From Apostichopus japonicus (lineage: Eukaryota; Echinodermata; Holothuroidea; Aspidochirotida; Stichopodidae), in the NCBI RefSeq assembly GCF_037975245.1, contig NC_092573.1:17226265-17290264 (forward strand): 64,000 bases of DNA, given 5' to 3'. Within the stretch, counting starts at the first letter, position 1. Each line of letters begins with the position of its first letter. The notes beneath the pieces were generated by a model. The model searched no databases and was not told the DNA's origin. It saw nothing but the letters and a program-made list of their open reading frames with translations. Made by a program: the position numbers and the translations under genes. Positions 22,563-33,391 of this stretch are shown piece after piece.

Positions 22563-23423
22563 ACCAACCTGAAGCTATCTTAGGATTCATCACAGTAGAG
22601 GACTCATCACAGGATTCATCACAGGATTCATCACAGGATTCATCACAGGATTCATCACAGGATTCATCACAGGATTCATCACAGGATTCATCACAGGATT
22701 CATCACAGGATTCATCACAGGATTCATCACAGGATTCATCACAGGATTCAAAGTCATCACAGGAGTCATCACAGGATTCAAAATCATCACAGGATTAATC
22801 ACAGGATTCATATATATTCATATATGATTGTGTATCTTCTGCACGGTTAAACCATGGAAATCTGAAAGTGGGGATATATCTGTGTTGGGATGAATCTGGG
22901 GATAGCGGTCTCACTTTCCATAAATTGCACTTGTTATATGTACATGAATCCTGTAATCAAACTGAATCATGTGATGAATCCTGGCCTCCTGTGATGAATC
23001 CTGTGAGGATTTTGAATCATGTGTATCCTTTGAATCCTGTGGTGAATCCTGCCCAGATAAATCCTGTGATGAGTTTTTGGGAATTTTTGCATTTCCAGGT
23101 GGCCTCAGATGCAATTTGGTGCAATATAGCACACTTCAACACCCACTCCGTTTTGTAAATAATTTTGCATTTTCACCTGGCCTTAGATGCAATTTGGTGC
23201 TCCAAATGAGATTTTTTTCTGCCAAAATGTTCTGAGTAAAATGACGAATGTTGTTATCATTTATTGAGAAATGAAAAAGGGGTTTTCTGACTTGCAAAGC
23301 AGTGGGGCGGAATGATACTTCCGCCACTGTATTTTTCACTGAGGGGGCTGGCGCACCCCAGCCCCCCCCCCCTGGTTCATACGCCCTTGCCTGGGATGAA
23401 TCCTGGGATAGCTTCAGGTTGGT
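22563..23423. mobile_element. Inverted-repeat element with 12-bp unit arrays
   Basis: Perfect 17-bp terminal inverted repeats ACCAACCTGAAGCTATC, flanked by the exact 8-bp duplication GCATGATA (22555-22562, 23424-23431). The left arm is about 16 copies of a 12-bp unit, GATTCATCACAG; the right arm has degenerate copies in inverse orientation (about 22945-23068). The left array reads as a Ser-Gln-Asp repeat in one frame, but that is a by-product of the repeat, not a gene. The right arm is interrupted by a fragment of another element (about 23075-23388). Confidence 0.85.
23075..23388 (+). mobile_element. Left-truncated hAT-type element fragment
   Basis: Shares TTTGCATTTCCAGGTGGCC and onward with the intact element at 46313-46688 and ends ATACGCCCTTG like it. 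The left terminal repeat is absent. Nested in the 22563-23423 element. Confidence 0.7.
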
Positions 23424-23514
23424 GCATGATACGAGTTCGATATGTAATTACTTTGAATAAAACAGTTGGAAAATAAATGGTAATCTGATTCATTTTTAGT
23501 GGTTACGAACAACA

Positions 23515-23838
23515 CATTTATGTCGGCTTAACTTTAGCACCCAAATGCATTGCGTTCATATCAAAAATAGGAACTGAAGGCTTCACTTTGGTTGTTCAGC
23601 GTAATAAAGTGACTGTAAGTATAGGCCTTGGCTATTACTAATGTAAGTCCGTGTACACCACTGAAACCGGGGTCGGCATAAGTTTACACAAGGGCGCAGA
23701 CATGTTGTTTATCCAGGAAATGCCTGCGATTAGCTGAAACCCTTAATCTTTTCTGAGATCTATTTTGATTGGTGCTAACATTCTGTGACAAAGTCGTAGT
23801 GCGTTCAGCCGGATTATATTGTTGTTATTATATTGTTG
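23515..23838. other. No recognisable gene
   Basis: Contains a segment (about 23690-23765) that resembles 41765-41840, including GGGCGCAGACAT, a 'GATTRGCTGAAACCC' word and a GAGATCTAT word. Function unknown. Confidence 0.35.
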
Positions 23839-24146
23839 TTATTCTGCTGATTCGAAGTAAGCTTTCCCATTCATATGGTACGGATTCTAATTTAGAATCC
23901 GTACCAATCGACCCTACTTCCTAACCCCTAACCCTATTCCCTACTTCCTTTCCCTACTTCCTTACCCTACTCCTTAACCCCTAACCATATTCCCTACTTC
24001 CTAACCCTACTCCCTAACCATATTCCCTACTTCCTAACCCTAATTCCTAACCCCTAACCCTACTCCTTAACCCTACTTTCTAACCCCTAACCTTATTCTG
24101 CTGATTTGAAGTAAGCTTTCCCATTCATATGGTACGGATTCTAAAG
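23839..24146. repeat. Telomere-like degenerate array between direct repeats
   Basis: A direct repeat of about 50 bp (GCTGATTYGAAGTAAGC ... GGTACGGATTCTAA) flanks roughly 190 bp of CCCTAACCCTATTCCC/CTACTTCC units. The units include several CCTAACCCTA words, i.e. the TTAGGG telomere motif on the other strand. A perfect hairpin (arms GGTACGGATTCTA) sits at 23878-23906. Confidence 0.8.
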
Positions 24147-24964
24147 TTAGGCCTGCATTTGTGCCCGGTAACTGTGCAGAGGACTACCAAGTAAAAGTGG
24201 TCGGATTTACACAGAATAACGTTACTTGACAATTCGTCCATATGACTTCAAGTTACACACTGAGAGAGACGTGAGACTGGAGTAGGCTAGGCCCTAATAA
24301 TTAAATAGGCAAAGGCCTAACACTTAATGTTAATGTTACAGCTCGTATGGCACTTGTACCTAATTATCTGAAAACGAAACTCATGATGAGGGACGTGCTG
24401 AAGATTCATGTGGATCTTCCAGGCAGGTAGGTCTAGGCTATATAATGTTTCTTCTCCAGTCCTACGTTTGTTCAAACAAGAGGATATTAATTATTCCTAT
24501 TTCCACATGATATTTCAGAAATATGATAGATTTGAAGACAAACAATGGTCTGATTGAGATATTGAAATGCAATGGTCTGCAACTGTGTAAACTCATCAAA
24601 CTTCAATAGGCTTGTACATGTTATGATATTCATTGTAAATTGTGATTGGCCATTAATAACATTGTCTGCAAAAAACATTTTTACAGGTTGCACAAGATTA
24701 TTCTTCCCCTGATGAAGTCTTCTCAAAATCTGTGGGCTGTGTGGAATGCAATGTACTGTAACGCCGCCAACGTCTGGTAGTGTAAAACCTGTCTCGAAAC
24801 CAACTGGAGGAGGGTAGGGGAGATAGATGGGGACGGGTACAGATTAACTCTAAATCAGGAGGCAGACACTAGAGTTGTAAGATTAATAAAAGTATAATTT
24901 CTCATCTCGTTCTACATCTACAGCGTATAATACAATATTTACATTTGCCCAATATAACGTACTG
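24147..24964. other. No recognisable gene
   Basis: Gene-free. A 79-codon minus-strand frame at 24487-24726 has no motif that I recognise. Confidence 0.35.
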
Positions 24965-25345
24965 GGGTCGGGCACAACCCAATGATACACAGGCATAACA
25001 CTGGGGCTGCGCAAGGGTCGGGCAGTCTAGACGTCGGCAATCCACCAGTGTCGGGCAGCCTAGGCTTCGGGTGATCCACCGGTGTCGGGCAGCCTAGGCG
25101 TCGGGCATTCCGCTGGACTCAGGCAGCGCAGGGGTTGGGCATTCCGCTGGACTCGGGCAGCGCAGGTGTCGGGCAATCCGCTGGACTCGGGCAGCGCAGG
25201 GGTCGGGCAATCCACTGGACTCGGGCAGCGCAGGGGTCGGGCAATCCGCTGGACTCGGGCAGCGCAGGTGTCGGGCAATCCGCTGGACGTGGGCAGCGCA
25301 GGTGTCGGGCAATCCGCTGGACTCGGGCAGCGCAGAGATGCGGGC
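24965..25345. repeat. GC-rich minisatellite, 34-bp unit
   Basis: About 11 units containing TCGGGCAATCCGCTGGA and CTCGGGCAGCGCAGG. Several frames on both strands stay open across it because 34 bp is not a multiple of 3 and the unit lacks stops. I do not treat those frames as genes. Confidence 0.9.
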
Positions 25346-25850
25346 ACTCTAAAATGCTTAAACACATTTGTTTGGACTTAGGCAAATATCAAAGGCTTTA
25401 CCACGAGCCGCCGGAAGGAAAGTTCCTCGTCTTGAACTCGACCGACTCTCCGACTCACTCATTAACGAAAGAACCCTTCATTAAATACCCCGGAAATAAC
25501 CCCTGTAGACACACGTCCGTACATAAACTGTAAAAAGGCTTAGACTAATCAGGGACTACCTGTATATAACTACGGTGAGTTGTGACCAATGGGATCGACT
25601 CACACACCCACCACCGTGCCTGCTTATGTCAGTCACGGGAATACATCGATATAGCAAAATTACGTAATCAGTTCCTGTTCCGGATAAACATCTCTCGTTA
25701 CCTCCGCGGAGCGCAACAGATGTAACCCCTGAGGGAACGAAACGTATCTCACTAAGGAAAAGTCGTAGCTTTTCCGCTACAGTACTTTCCATATAGTGGA
25801 GATTTACTCCACATCCATGACTGATTCATCATATTCATACATTCATCCCC
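25346..25850. other. No recognisable gene
   Basis: Gene-free. The GC content is somewhat higher than the surroundings, with no identified element. Confidence 0.3.
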
Positions 25851-25858
25851 CTGCTGGT

Positions 25859-26293
25859 CAGTGGCAGAGCTAGGGGTATTGGTCAGAGGGGGCAAGAATG
25901 GTCGGTAGGGGCGCTTTCGACACTATCTAAGCGGAGCGCCACCACAGGTTGGCGCGGAGCGTACAGAATATTTTTGAGTAAAGACACTCCCTAGATCGCG
26001 GGAAATGGCACTTTCTAAGCCTTGCTAATTTGCAAATAAACGAAGAATAAATAGGTGTCATCGCCATTTGTGACAACTTGGAAGTTTATATGGGTGTTTA
26101 TATGAGCATTTTGTCAGAAAATTACACCAACAAAATGTGACAAATGTCAATAGGTAGATGAGAGCGCAATAAAAAAGTCAATAATCGCGAATAAGTAAAA
26201 AGTGGTAAAAAGCTGAAAAGGGCGCCAGCAGTCCATTTGAGTCCGTCAGGGGGGGCATCCGCCCCCTCTGACTGTATGGACGCTCCGCCACTG
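25859..26293 (-). mobile_element. hAT-type non-autonomous element, 435 bp
   Basis: The ends CAGTGGCAGAGCTAGGG and (mirrored) CAGTGGCGGAGCGTCC are flanked by the exact duplication CTGCTGGT (25851-25858, 26294-26301). The shared core occurs in reverse at about 25920-26020. Confidence 0.9.
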
Positions 26294-26301
26294 CTGCTGG
26301 T

Positions 26302-28796
26302 GGTTCTCCAAAGTTTCATTCCATACAGTATGTGTGGCAATTGTATTGAGGGATGATTTGTTTTTGACATTCAACTCCAAAATTGGACTTCAGTTTTAAA
26401 GTTCTAGGTCCTAGAAACATAGACCAAAGTGATTTCTTTCTTTTTGGAACTTGTTAGGCCATTATATAATCTGTTCTGGTGATGCAGAATTCATTCAGCA
26501 GGTGGTTCAATTCCATCAACAGATATCATACAGCCAAACAGTTTCCAAAAAGAAGGTCAAGTATTCGGCACCATCATGAGACTTAATTGTAACAAAAGGA
26601 ATTACAGGAGTTTTCAGTGGCAAAGCTCTAGTTGAATTTCCTCACATTGTCTACATAGGAATTTTCTCTGTGATAATCTCGCTTTCTAGTGTCCATCACT
26701 CTACACAGCAAATGTGGATGGTCGGGGTAATTTTAAAGTAATCATGACTTCATTATAGACCATCCACTGGTGTTCAAATGAAAGACTCAATATGAATTGT
26801 TAGCTCGGCAGCTAACTTCAGATTAAACAGCAACAAAAACTGTTAAAAGGAAACATGTTTGGATGTTGCCATCTCATACTTTGGAACTACTGGAACAGAT
26901 AACTAATATATAAAGAGAAGAACAGCTTTCAGCAAACTGGTTATCCACCATAAGCCATGTGTATGGTAATGCCTGTAGTTAGTGGACCTGAAGTTTCCCA
27001 CCCGGATGCTCTGTAGGCCCATATGTTTAAACAAAAGAAATTTTTATTACACACATAGGCATACATTTCTCATCAGAAACAAATTGTCGAACTATGCAAA
27101 TATTCAGCATGTTGGCATGGCTGAGCTAACAATGGATGATTTTGAGCACCTCTTGTAAAGCCAATGTGTTCATAAGCACGGTTAGATGACTGGAAATAAA
27201 CCCATATTTTCACTTGTAATCCATTTGTGCTTTGCAACTCACCGCCCACCATAAAGTTATCATGAACAATGTTCATCTTGTATAATGTTCTCCATAATTT
27301 CTCCCTTAGTATTTGCTATTCTGTGTTCCCCAGTTTTCCATTAAGGACATGCATTAGTCACTGAATCACATATATTATCTAAGTATAGTTAATGTTGTGC
27401 ATAGTGAGTGTGTCTGTAAACTAGAAGGTGAGGTTGATCTCACATAGAATGGTATATCAAGGCAGTGTCCAGTAAAAAGGAGACTTCAACTGCAATAGCA
27501 ATTATCTCTTGATAATATATTACAAAATGACAATATGTGAGGAAGTGAGTGGGGTGGGAATTGGGGACAGCATAATGAACACATAAATTGGTGTCACTGT
27601 TCCTGTGGCTATGTAAAGGTCTCTTGGAATTTCTTTATATTCTTGCAAGGAAAAGTTAATGAGTAAAATGTTTTGTGTAATATAGAGGCCCGGTAAAGAA
27701 AGTAGATATGCATTGAGAGTGTTTCAAGTAAATCACTAATTCCAGGTTGGGTTCCTATTAAAGGTATACTTTATTGGCTTCAACTATGCTAGATATTCAA
27801 ATATGGTCACCTTTGGTCAAAATTCTTAAACTTTTTTTATTACAAGCTTCAAGGGAATTTCCTAACTGGGACAGTTAGTTATCTTGTGTGTTCCTTAACA
27901 ATTTCTGAGAACAGTTTGTATAGTAAAGACCTCCAGGAAAGTACTTTTTGAAAACTTCTAGCAGTTATAGCATATGCTATAATTTGGGGCCTATACTGAC
28001 TATTTTTGTTTGACTAATCTCTGTGCCAAAATACCCCCAAAAGTATGGACAAGTATTGTTATTCTATAGTGGCTGACACTGGGAACCACCACCTGTCAGT
28101 CAGCACTTTGTAGTACTTTAGGGTGGAGGTTGAGGGCAGGGGGTATCTGACTAAAACTGAGAGATGTTGCCAATTAGAAGCATAAACACAGTATGTCTTC
28201 TGGGAAACAATATTCTTGATAGGATTACAAGCAAAATAGCAAATCATTTAAAACATAGAAGAAATGGAAAAATAGAGACTTAACTATAAACATGAAGGTA
28301 ACATATGGGTTTTCTTTCCTGACCAATGCAGTAAGTACCAGGCACCTCTCAGTATGTGAAATGATTGAGTTTATCTCATGGTTTTAATTTGTTCTTTTTT
28401 AATTGACAACTATAGCCATCCATCATAGCATCATCATAGCATACTGTATGAGTAAGAGCATAAACTTCTAGAAATAATTAAAAATTCATTGAATCCAATG
28501 CTTCATAGTCATGGTTTAGTGGGCAATGACTTTGTGTAATACCCTGTAATACCCAGGACACTTTGAAGCAGGAGCCACGACAAAGTAAAAATATGAGAAA
28601 TGATCTGCAGAAAGTTATGAACAGTTGTTGATTGTTTTTTTAACTTCTTGAAATCTACGAAATATATTGTATTGCTTCCTAACTATTCGTTTATTTTACT
28701 ACATTATATTCATGAAGGCACCAATTCAATGCAAAGTGTGTTACTTGAATTGCCTCAACGATGGACACAGTTGCTGACAACATCTGAAGTACGGTG
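26302..28796. other. Gene-free, single-copy-looking DNA
   Basis: 2.5 kb of AT-rich DNA without element ends, arrays or frames carrying recognisable motifs. It could be intron or intergenic DNA; the sequence alone does not say which. Confidence 0.45.
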
Positions 28797-29415
28797 GTTT
28801 GAAGCAGGGGCGGCGATCTGTTTCAAATATTGGGGAGGGGGGACATTTGCTTGGATGCAGGCGAATTACTATCAAAGCGGAACGCCACCATTGGTTGGCG
28901 CGCAGCGTACAAGAAAATTTCTGGTTTTGATAGCCCCCCAGATCACCGGAAATGGCACTTCTCGGGCTTGAAAATGACCAACCAGATGTACACTTTTGCC
29001 TGAGAACCAAGTTTTTCTTAATAGTTTTTTTTTTCATTCATAACCTTTCTCAAGATTGTCACCAGTCACACATCATGTTTGACCTCATTGCATCTCCTGT
29101 GGATCATTGCTTTTGTAGGTAATTCTACGTAACGGCCCACAATACCCGTCAGCCCCACTTTTCAAGGTTTTAAGCCCATTATTTGTTCAGAATTTGAATA
29201 AAAAATTCACTTCAAAACATACCCATAATGTTGCACAAAATTTAATCTATGGACAACCAATATAGAAAATCCCCCTCAACCCCTAACAGACCGGTCAAAA
29301 TTGCACGAGTAGAGGGAAGTATGATGAAGAATGTTGGTCAAGGAATTTTCGAAAATTCAGACACAGTCAAATTATTGGTGTACAAATATTAAAACCTCTT
29401 ATAACGGCTACTTTA

Positions 29416-29999
29416 AAACTTTGATATCATAGAAAATACCAAAAAGATATGCTCGAGGGGGAGGGCGTCTCCACCCTTCATCCCCCCCCCCCTTGGCTAC
29501 GCGCCTGCGGTTAGAAATCTTGTAGGAAACAGGCCAAAATGGGAACCCAGTGAACCCATATCGATGTGGATCATAAATATGTATGTATGCGTGTATGTAT
29601 GTGTGTGTGTATGCGTGTATGTATGTGTGATTGTACGTACTTACACTCATACACAAGATGCAAACCAAATTTCATTACGGATGTGGTCCATCTAGCTATT
29701 CATTTCAAGAAAAAAAAGTAAAAACTACTTTCGGTCATATATAGTAACAAATTGTGACACGGTTAGACAGGCGCCTTGCGAGGAATTTGCCAAGGGAGGG
29801 GCAAGGCTTGTACCCAGACTTTCTAACTGTAGCACCACCATAAGTTGGCGCGAAGCGAAAAAGAAAATTTTGGCCGAAAATGCCTCCCAGATCGCTGGAA
29901 ATGGCACTTCTCAGGCCTTGTAAGTTGCATCTAAGCATTTTCTATTTTGAAATTACCAGCGATATCATAAAAAAATACAAAACATATGCTTAAAAAAAA
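29416..29999 (-). mobile_element. 'Inside-out' CAGGCGCG-family hAT element
   Basis: The right-hand piece of the element comes first and ends GGCTACGCGCCTG at 29507. It is followed by CGGTTAGA (29508-29515), 244 bp of other DNA, CGGTTAGA again (29760-29767), and then the left-hand piece starting CAGGCGCC at 29768. The two halves overlap by about 40 bp near a GATATCATA word (about 29422 and 29967). The order is circularly permuted relative to the intact relative at 35146-35450. Confidence 0.75.
29570..29640. repeat. TG/TATG microsatellite
   Basis: Runs of GTATGTATGCGTGTATG and GTGTGTGT. It lies inside the non-element DNA between the two halves of the inside-out element. Confidence 0.8.
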
Positions 30000-30114
30000 C
30001 TATGCCACCAAATATTGGGGGGATATTAGATACTATATCCCCCGCACCTAAAATATTGGGGGGGGACATGTCCCCCCCGTCCCCCCCCCCATGATCGCCG
30101 CCCATGGTTTGGAG

Positions 30115-30289
30115 CATTCAGTGTTTATGTGGTCCAAGCATGTTGCAGCATTTGTTGAGTGAAATAGTGAACCATGATAACTTGCACACATCCATTAAGA
30201 AAAGCGGAGGGGTGAGGTGGGGGAGGGTGGGCGGGTCGAGAGTTTCAGGTACACCAATCCATGGGCAACTTAATTTATAAATGCCTTTT
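30115..30289. other. Short spacer
   Basis: Gene-free, with one G-rich stretch (about 30205-30240). Confidence 0.3.
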
Positions 30290-30590
30290 ATTATGATTAT
30301 TATTATTCATCGTCATTCTTATTGTTGTTATTATTATTATTGTTGTTGTTTTTTTACTATTATTACTTTTATGATTATTATCGTCATTGTCATCCTCATC
30401 ATTCTTATTGTTATTATTTTTGTTGTTGTTGTTACTATGATTACTATTATTATTATTATTGTCATCATCATCATTCTTATTATTATTGTTGTTGTTACTA
30501 TTATTATCGTCATCATCATCGTTATCATGATTATTATTATTATTAGAAATCATCGTCGGTGTTGTCATCATTATTACTATTATTAAGTCT
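30290..30590. repeat. Trinucleotide microsatellite (ATT/GTT/ATC)
   Basis: About 300 bp of degenerate triplets. Frames on both strands are open (poly-Asn/Asp on the minus strand), purely from triplet repetition. Confidence 0.9.
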
Positions 30591-30842
30591 TCGGAAGGGG
30601 TGGAGTGGTATAGGCAGCTGTAATGACTTTTATAGTACATTTCAATCAAGTTTATTTCAAGCTCCAATTATCACATCTTTTCTCTTACCCTATATATTCA
30701 TATTTTGTGTACCTCATGTATTTTTACATTTATACTATATTTTTGGTTTGAAATAAAAGAATAAATTAGAAAAGTCAGAGTCATTGTATTTCAGTTGCTG
30801 TAGTTCTCTGGGGCATTATATCCAGAAACAGGTCTCTTTTTG
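30591..30842. other. No recognisable gene
   Basis: Gene-free; a plus-strand AATAAA lies near 30752, without an upstream gene that I can identify. Confidence 0.3.
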
Positions 30843-31985
30843 ATTCCTTGCCAAAGGCTGAAGAAATCAATGCGATGGTGATTGTGTGGGTTCGTGTGTG
30901 TGTGCATTTGTTTTGCTATCTGACCGAGGACTTGAACAAAAGAATTTCAGGTCCTTGGTTGTGATTTCTAAAGAATCACTACGTCCTCGGAAGAATTCTA
31001 TTGTATGGGGTATTGTTAAAGTTAGGGTACGTGGATTTGAACAATGGAAAATACAATGGGGTCCTCGGTCTGAATGAAACACAAACATAGATGCGTGTGT
31101 GTGTATGTGACACTTTCTTGTAAACACGATATCTCAATAATTGAAGCTTGTATTTAACTCATACTCTACATGTGGGTAGCCCATATTAGGAAAAAGACTA
31201 CTATTGTTTTTTGGCGGAGGTCAAAGGTCATTTGAGGTCACCAGAGGTCAAACTAAAAACCTCTTAAACTGCTTGTAAACACAATATCTTATAGGAAGGG
31301 GTAACTTGGAAGGATTTCATACTTAGTATGTAGATGGCCCATATTGTGTAGAAGATCCCTATTATATTGGACGCGGATCAACAGTCATTTGAGGTCAGCA
31401 GAGGTGAAAGTCTGAAAATCTTGTAAAAAAAATTACTCTAAAAGTGAAATTGCTTAAATGTACAAACAAAGCATGTAGATTGCCTTTGGTGAGAACAAAA
31501 CCGCTGTGGAATTTCATGCGTGTCAAATTTCCTTTGAGGTCAAAAGAAGTAGTTTTAAGAAAACCCATTCTACGGTACCCAACATCGACCATACTGTCAT
31601 CACATACATGTTTCTGCCCTACGATCATGATGCACAAGCATATATCATTTCTTCGTCCGGTTTAGGCATCCGTACAAACTGTCGCAACGAAACCGGTGTA
31701 CGCGCTGCATTTCTCGTAAGTTGCTGAGTTCCTGTAGGTCCTCTCTGGCCAGTATCTTTTTAGTAAGCAATAAGATTTCGATATCTACTTGGTATGTCGA
31801 TGATCCATATTGATTAAAGAATCCTATTGTTTTGGTGAAGGGCAATACAGACCAAACTGTGAATAACCTACAAATATGATATATCCAAATCTCTCAAGTT
31901 GAAATCAAAGCCCTAACAAAATTTCTCCTATGGGCAAGGAATACTATATCTTTGACTTTCTGGTTTCTTGTTTGCTCATTACTAG
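30843..31985 (+). repeat. AGGTCA-rich dispersed repeat, partial copy with a small insertion
   Basis: Starts GATTCCTTGCCAAAGG, a decayed form of the family's terminal hairpin, followed by a GT-rich tract. It contains a perfect DR1 at 31218-31230, plus GAGGTCACCAGAGGTCA. At about 30921-31071 it holds an inserted segment with ends ACCGAGGAC and GTCCTCGGT flanked by CTG on each side. Confidence 0.65.
30921..31068. mobile_element. Small inverted-repeat insertion (MITE-like)
   Basis: ACCGAGGAC at the left and GTCCTCGGT at the right, with CTG immediately outside on both sides, a possible 3-bp duplication. About 150 bp, no ORF. The terminal repeat is short, so confidence is modest. Confidence 0.4.
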
Positions 31986-32264
31986 GCTGCTCATTGCCCT
32001 TTTGTAAATGATGTACTCATCCTTTAAGAAAAGTGAATAGCCTAATAAAGAAAAACACCCCAGCAGCACGGCTAATAAATGAGCAGTGATGTAAGATGTT
32101 TGAATAGCTAACTACCGGACCAAAGTTCAGCAGGCTGATTCGAAACATACCAATAACAGATGAGAACAATTTGCGGAAGGAAGGAGTGCTTCTATATAAA
32201 CCTTCACATAATCAGCTATACACAATAATGCTCATGTTTTGTATCCTATATAGTCCAATACACA
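31986..32264. other. No recognisable gene
   Basis: Short gene-free spacer. Confidence 0.3.
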
Positions 32265-32272
32265 AGGGCGGC

Positions 32273-33383
32273 GGAACCGGGGGGGGGGGGGGGCACAGGG
32301 GGCACGTGCCCCCCACTTTTCCTCAGGTTAAAAATGTGCCCTTTCTTCTACATGAAAATTGTACTCTTGATCATCTTATTAGGTCAGCGATATTTCAGTA
32401 AGAGATCTAATCCTAATTTAGAAGTATTAATGAATTTCTGTGGGTCAAACTAAAATGTTTACTACCACAAGGTTTCTAACATTCTGGTGAGTGCCATTCA
32501 TAGGCGTAGGAGCCCAGTTTGATTTGGGGGGGGGGGGGGGGGAGCTTGCCCGGAAAATACAACCAAAATTTTTCGCGCGCTCCGCGCGCGTTCAACATGT
32601 CAATGTGAATATCATATAGGCATGCATCGGTAAATCGGTTATTACATCGCATGCCAATAACATACAATCATTTGCCGTGTTATTTACCCTTCCATATTGG
32701 TTAGAATTATTGGGGAAGTCTTTACAATAATAAGGATAATAATAATATCAGGTTAACCATTGAAAAACACATTGCAAATTATTTTTCTTTCAGTTGGTGC
32801 CCGAAATATTCTCACTGCATATATTGCCCGAATTTTCACAAACATTTTTGGTTGGGGGCAGCAGCCCTCCCCCCAGCCCCTCCCCGCCTCCTACGCCTAT
32901 GGTGCCATTATGCATATTCAATTTGCCAAAATAATCCTAATGCATTTCCAATGCATTGCTATATTACATTGTGACTTTGTAATAAGCAGAAGCCATCTAT
33001 AACCTACTATGAATAATGAGTGTAGTTTTAATATCCCATAACCTACCCCATCCTTTCGTATTTTCACATAGTTCATTTGCTTTCATGCATGTATCGATCG
33101 CGTCTGCATGGACTTGGACTTTATAATGATTTCACCTCATTTTGTCTCGAAAGAAAACTTGTTCCTTGTTTCCCAATTTGCACACATTGCAGTGCTAGTA
33201 TGCATTTTTCCTTGAGGGGGGGGGGGGGGGGGGGAGTGATGTGTATATACGCAAAGAAGATAATACAACAAGAGTTATAAATGGTACTAAATATCAGGCT
33301 GCATCAGTCCAATCGAATTTTTGCAAAGTGCCCTTCGACGTTGGTGCCGTCCCCCCAGATTAAAAGTGCTTCCGCCGCCCTTG
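32273..33383 (+). mobile_element. hAT-type element, CAAGGGCGGCGG family, with nested insertion
   Basis: The ends CAAGGGCGGCGGAACC and (mirrored) CAAGGGCGGCGGAAGC are flanked by the exact duplication CCAATACA (32265-32272, 33384-33391). A 403-bp element is nested at 32499-32901. A second copy of this family is at 53385-54031. It carries a 17-bp G-run near 33217. Confidence 0.9.
32499..32901 (+). mobile_element. hAT-type element, CATAGGCGTAGGAG family, 403 bp
   Basis: The ends CATAGGCGTAGGAGCCC and (mirrored) CATAGGCGTAGGAGGC are flanked by the exact duplication GTGCCATT (32491-32498, 32902-32909). Nested in, so younger than, 32273-33383. It contains GCGCGCTCCGCGCGCG. Confidence 0.9.
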
Positions 33384-33391
33384 CCAATACA

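Larger units (their letters stand above)
22504..23514 (+). mobile_element. Solo LTR of the Ty3/Gypsy element, with an insertion
   Basis: The outer parts (22504-22562 and 23424-23514) match the 3' LTR at 48107-48249: TGTTGTGAT start, ATACCACCTTGA, GTTGGAAAATAA and CATTTTTAGTGGTTA. It begins TGTTGT and ends ACAACA, as LTRs do. The roughly 150-bp LTR is split by an 861-bp DNA element. No internal retrotransposon sequence remains, so this is a solo LTR formed by recombination. Satellite flanks its left side; a CAACACAT word at the right end may be satellite too. Confidence 0.75.
28805..30106 (-). mobile_element. hAT-type element, 1.3 kb, containing a rearranged second element
   Basis: The ends CAGGGGCGGCGATC and (mirrored) CATGGGCGGCGATC are flanked by GTTTGAAG (28797-28804) and GTTTGGAG (30107-30114), one mismatch. 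The left 600 bp match 42105-42690. The right half is occupied by parts of a CAGGCGCG-family element in an unusual order (see 29416-29999). Confidence 0.75.

Noticed and set aside
22553-22798. Open frame encoding a Ser-Ser-Gln-Asp repeat protein
   Set aside because: It is the 12-bp array of an inverted-repeat transposable element with target duplications; the open frame follows from the unit length being a multiple of three.
22607-22800. Possible CRISPR array
   Set aside because: The units are contiguous 12-mers without unique spacers, and the DNA is eukaryotic.
25060-25533. Several overlapping open frames on both strands
   Set aside because: They come from a stop-free 34-bp GC-rich minisatellite that keeps many frames open at once.
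30275-30667. Poly-Asn/Asp protein on the minus strand
   Set aside because: Translation of an ATT/GTT/ATC microsatellite.
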